Shown one piece after another: positions 62,125 through 64,000 of a DNA stretch of 64,000 bases. Positions within the stretch are counted from its first letter, which is position 1. Each line of letters begins with the position of its first letter. Source of the stretch: PoT sp049331405. GTDB lineage: Bacteria > Planctomycetota > Planctomycetia > Isosphaerales > Isosphaeraceae. Made by a program: the position numbers and the translations under genes. The stretch is taken from the NCBI RefSeq assembly GCF_049331405.1, contig NZ_CP186274.1, positions 1,240,001-1,304,000 on the forward strand, in the 5' to 3' direction. The notes under the pieces were generated by a model. The model ran no database searches, was not told the origin of the DNA, and saw only the letters and a program-made list of their open reading frames with translations.

Positions 62125-64000
62125 ATGAGGAATCGCAAGGACAGCCGCAGAAAGCGGGGCCTGGTGCCTTCGGTATCGTCGTTGGAATGCCGTCGCCTGC
62201 TGAGCGAGGCTGCGGTATGGTATGGCCAGAATGACGGGAAGGACTATACCAGCGCTAATGCCATCGGCAGCAATGGCTATCAGGATATTCATATAGGGCT
62301 GACGGGCTTGCTGCCCTATCACATCCAGGAAATCGACCTGGTGCCGCGCGGCGGAGGCCATGGCGCCGTCTTCAAGGATGATAATAGCGGGAATGCGCAA
62401 CTCATTCGAGCAACGGACACCACCTCGACGGCCGACCTGTATACGGATTGCGAATCGCCCTTGAATCAGACCAATCTGGTCTTCGACACGTTCACCATCA
62501 TCTATTCCAATGGGATCCACGACACGGGAGCCCCATTCTCGACCCCGTCGACGACCGCCGCCCTGAAATCGACCCCCAACCTGCGGGTCGCGGGCAGCGA
62601 GCTGGGCGTCACATGGGTGGGTCAGAATGGCGATTGGGTCGGGCCGGGACCCTCCGTCGGCCCGGATGGATTCGCCGACCTCCACTTCCACCTGACCAAT
62701 CTCTCGGCGTATCCCAATTCAAGTTATGGCCAGAACTTCTTCAATTCCCAGCTGGATTCGGTCCTCGTCTGGGGCGTCACGACGGGCGGGCAGACGGTCT
62801 ACTGGCAATCCGGGCTCAATGCCCAGGGCTTCAACAATGCCGAGGTCTTCGTCGATCCGAGTTCGTACGACGCCACGAAGCACACGGACTCGGCCGACCT
62901 GTATCTCAGCCCCATCGCGATGGTGAATGGGGTGTCCCAACCGGTCACGGGGTTGGCCGGGCAGGCCCTCCACGTGCAGGTGACCTACTTCGACGGCGAG
63001 GCGAACGGGTACACGGACGTGAGCCCTAACCCCGCCAATCCCAACGCCCCGGCGGGGGCGACGTTCGGCACCTACACAGCGAGCCTTGCGATCGACCCCA
63101 CGGGCGGGGGCGCCAATCCGACGCCTGCGACGATGCAGCCGCTCACGGCCCAGTGGAACGGGCAGGATTCGAGCGGCGCGGCCCATATCCTGCTGAGCGG
63201 GCTGAACCTGATCCAACCCTCGCAGTCGTACTCGAAGATCGTCTCGGCCTCGCTCTCGGACGATGTGGGGACCGTCTGGCAGTATCCCTCCGCGGGGGGG
63301 AACCCGTGGGCCTTGTCCCTCAGCGCGGGGGCCGACCAGACTTACGCCAACCTCGGCTTCAATCCCGATCGCAACGAGAGCGGCTCTCATCTGATGTTGC
63401 GCGTCGTCTTCGAGGATCCCACGACGCACGTGCAGACGACCGCCTTCGCGGCTGTGGCCGGGGGGACGACCGATCCCAGCCTGTGGGGGCCCAAGGTCAC
63501 CAACACGACCGCCGTCAACGTCTCCCCGGGCGCGGACAACGCCTTGCAGACCGCCGTCAACAATAATCCGAACGGCACCATCTACCTCACGGCCGGCAAC
63601 TACGTCATGACCCAGACGTTGGACCTGCCGAATCCGATCACGATCAACGCGGCGCCGGGCGTCACGGTGACGTTCTCCGACCCCACCGGGGCATCATGGA
63701 CCAACGCGATCACCATCCATTCCGGGCACACCACCCTGAACGGATTCACGATCCAGTTCGACCCGACGAACAAGAATAATCGTGCGAACTGGAAGGCACC
63801 CCAGAATGTGATCGGGCTGGGGAATAGCGTCCCCATCTCGGGCTTGATGATCGAGAATATGCATATCAACGGGCCCCTCTCCTCCGGGGTCATCAAGAAT
63901 ACGGTGACGGCCGCGCCGGGCATCTGGCATGAAGAGGCGAACTCGCTCTTGAGCCTCGGGGGGCCATCGAGCGGGTCCATCGTGAACAACGTGTTCAAGG
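62125..64000 (+). CDS. Giant secreted beta-helix protein (partial, 5' end)
   Basis: Open from ATG 62125 (GAGGAG 9 nt upstream) to the window end: at least 625 codons, no stop. The N-terminus MRNRKDSRRKRGLVPSVSSL ends in LECRRLLSEA, the LExRxLLS tag found on planctomycete giant surface proteins. Then beta-rich Asn/Gly/Ser/Thr-rich sequence, and from about residue 470 repeated strands with N-x-I/V-x-V spacing (LQTAVNNNPNGTIYLTAGNY, VTVTFSDPTGASW, TTLNGFTIQF, VIKNTV), typical of a right-handed parallel beta-helix/pectate-lyase fold. Probably exported; whether enzyme or adhesin is unknown. C-terminus lies beyond the window. Confidence 0.85.
   Translation, partial: MRNRKDSRRKRGLVPSVSSLECRRLLSEAAVWYGQNDGKDYTSANAIGSNGYQDIHIGLTGLLPYHIQEIDLVPRGGGHGAVFKDDNSGNAQLIRATDTTSTADLYTDCESPLNQTNLVFDTFTIIYSNGIHDTGAPFSTPSTTAALKSTPNLRVAGSELGVTWVGQNGDWVGPGPSVGPDGFADLHFHLTNLSAYPNSSYGQNFFNSQLDSVLVWGVTTGGQTVYWQSGLNAQGFNNAEVFVDPSSYDATKHTDSADLYLSPIAMVNGVSQPVTGLAGQALHVQVTYFDGEANGYTDVSPNPANPNAPAGATFGTYTASLAIDPTGGGANPTPATMQPLTAQWNGQDSSGAAHILLSGLNLIQPSQSYSKIVSASLSDDVGTVWQYPSAGGNPWALSLSAGADQTYANLGFNPDRNESGSHLMLRVVFEDPTTHVQTTAFAAVAGGTTDPSLWGPKVTNTTAVNVSPGADNALQTAVNNNPNGTIYLTAGNYVMTQTLDLPNPITINAAPGVTVTFSDPTGASWTNAITIHSGHTTLNGFTIQFDPTNKNNRANWKAPQNVIGLGNSVPISGLMIENMHINGPLSSGVIKNTVTAAPGIWHEEANSLLSLGGPSSGSIVNNVFK

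Overview
The window is GC-rich, densely coded bacterial chromosome, most likely from a planctomycete of the Isosphaeraceae/Gemmatales type. Evidence: three DUF1559 prepilin-like proteins (N-terminal GFTLIELLVVIAI-type segment), two membrane-anchored Ser/Thr kinases (one with DWG in place of DFG plus TPRs), an ECF sigma factor with a C-terminal membrane anchor and exported domain, a BlaI/M56 pair joined to carboxypeptidase-regulatory repeats, and a giant secreted beta-helix protein with an N-terminal LExRxLLS tag. No rRNA, tRNA, CRISPR array, IS element or replication origin was recognised.

Layout. 1-5.3 kb: a Lys/Ala/Pro-rich histone-H1-like protein, two hypotheticals and a TPR kinase. 5.3-13.7 kb: a divergent carboxymuconolactone-decarboxylase/MocR pair around a perfect palindrome, an ABC exporter, VOC and SDR enzymes, a VapBC-type module, a small hydrolase and a 45-codon stump of an NAD(P)-binding gene. 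14-19.4 kb: lipoprotein + DUF1559, then blaI-M56 with a frameshift in a C tract. 20.3-27 kb: a DevBCA-like exporter with two DevC permeases and an ATPase fused to a cyclic-nucleotide-binding-like domain, then a multi-TM kinase. 27-29.5 kb: an AT-richer islet with a Cys-rich protein and an orphan Imm7-type immunity protein. 29.7-33 kb: 8-oxoguanine-deaminase-like amidohydrolase and pgi. 33-35 kb: a second AT-richer islet with an Mrr-type nuclease and a decayed antitoxin. 35-41 kb: DUF1559, membrane and hypothetical proteins, the ECF sigma factor and a lipoprotein hydrolase whose 3' end overlaps it. 41.3-45.5 kb: the hen1-pnkp RNA-repair pair. 45.5-46.1 kb: four copies of a structured repeat. 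46-51.7 kb: DUF1559, sorbosone-dehydrogenase-like protein, and an MBOAT/SGNH O-acetylation pair. 52.4-61.2 kb: phosphoglycerate-mutase-like phosphatase, then tkt-rpiB and glgX-gnd-zwf. 62.1 kb to the end: the start of the giant secreted protein.

How the genes work together. The 53-61 kb block, with pgi at 31 kb, couples glycogen debranching to both branches of the pentose phosphate pathway; gnd looks NAD-dependent. hen1 and pnkp form the known bacterial RNA-repair machine and have a perfect hairpin between them. The Dev-like operon is a complete envelope exporter. MBOAT and SGNH proteins probably O-acetylate a surface polymer. Conflict and defence genes (VapBC-like, Imm7, Mrr, decayed antitoxin) sit in small AT-richer islets between housekeeping blocks.

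Most worth a second look: the 45.5-46.1 kb repeat with a compensatory stem change, the blaI promoter/operator geometry and the M56 frameshift, the palindrome between CMD and MocR, the hen1-pnkp hairpin, the ATPase/cyclic-nucleotide fusion with two permeases, and the degenerate antitoxin.
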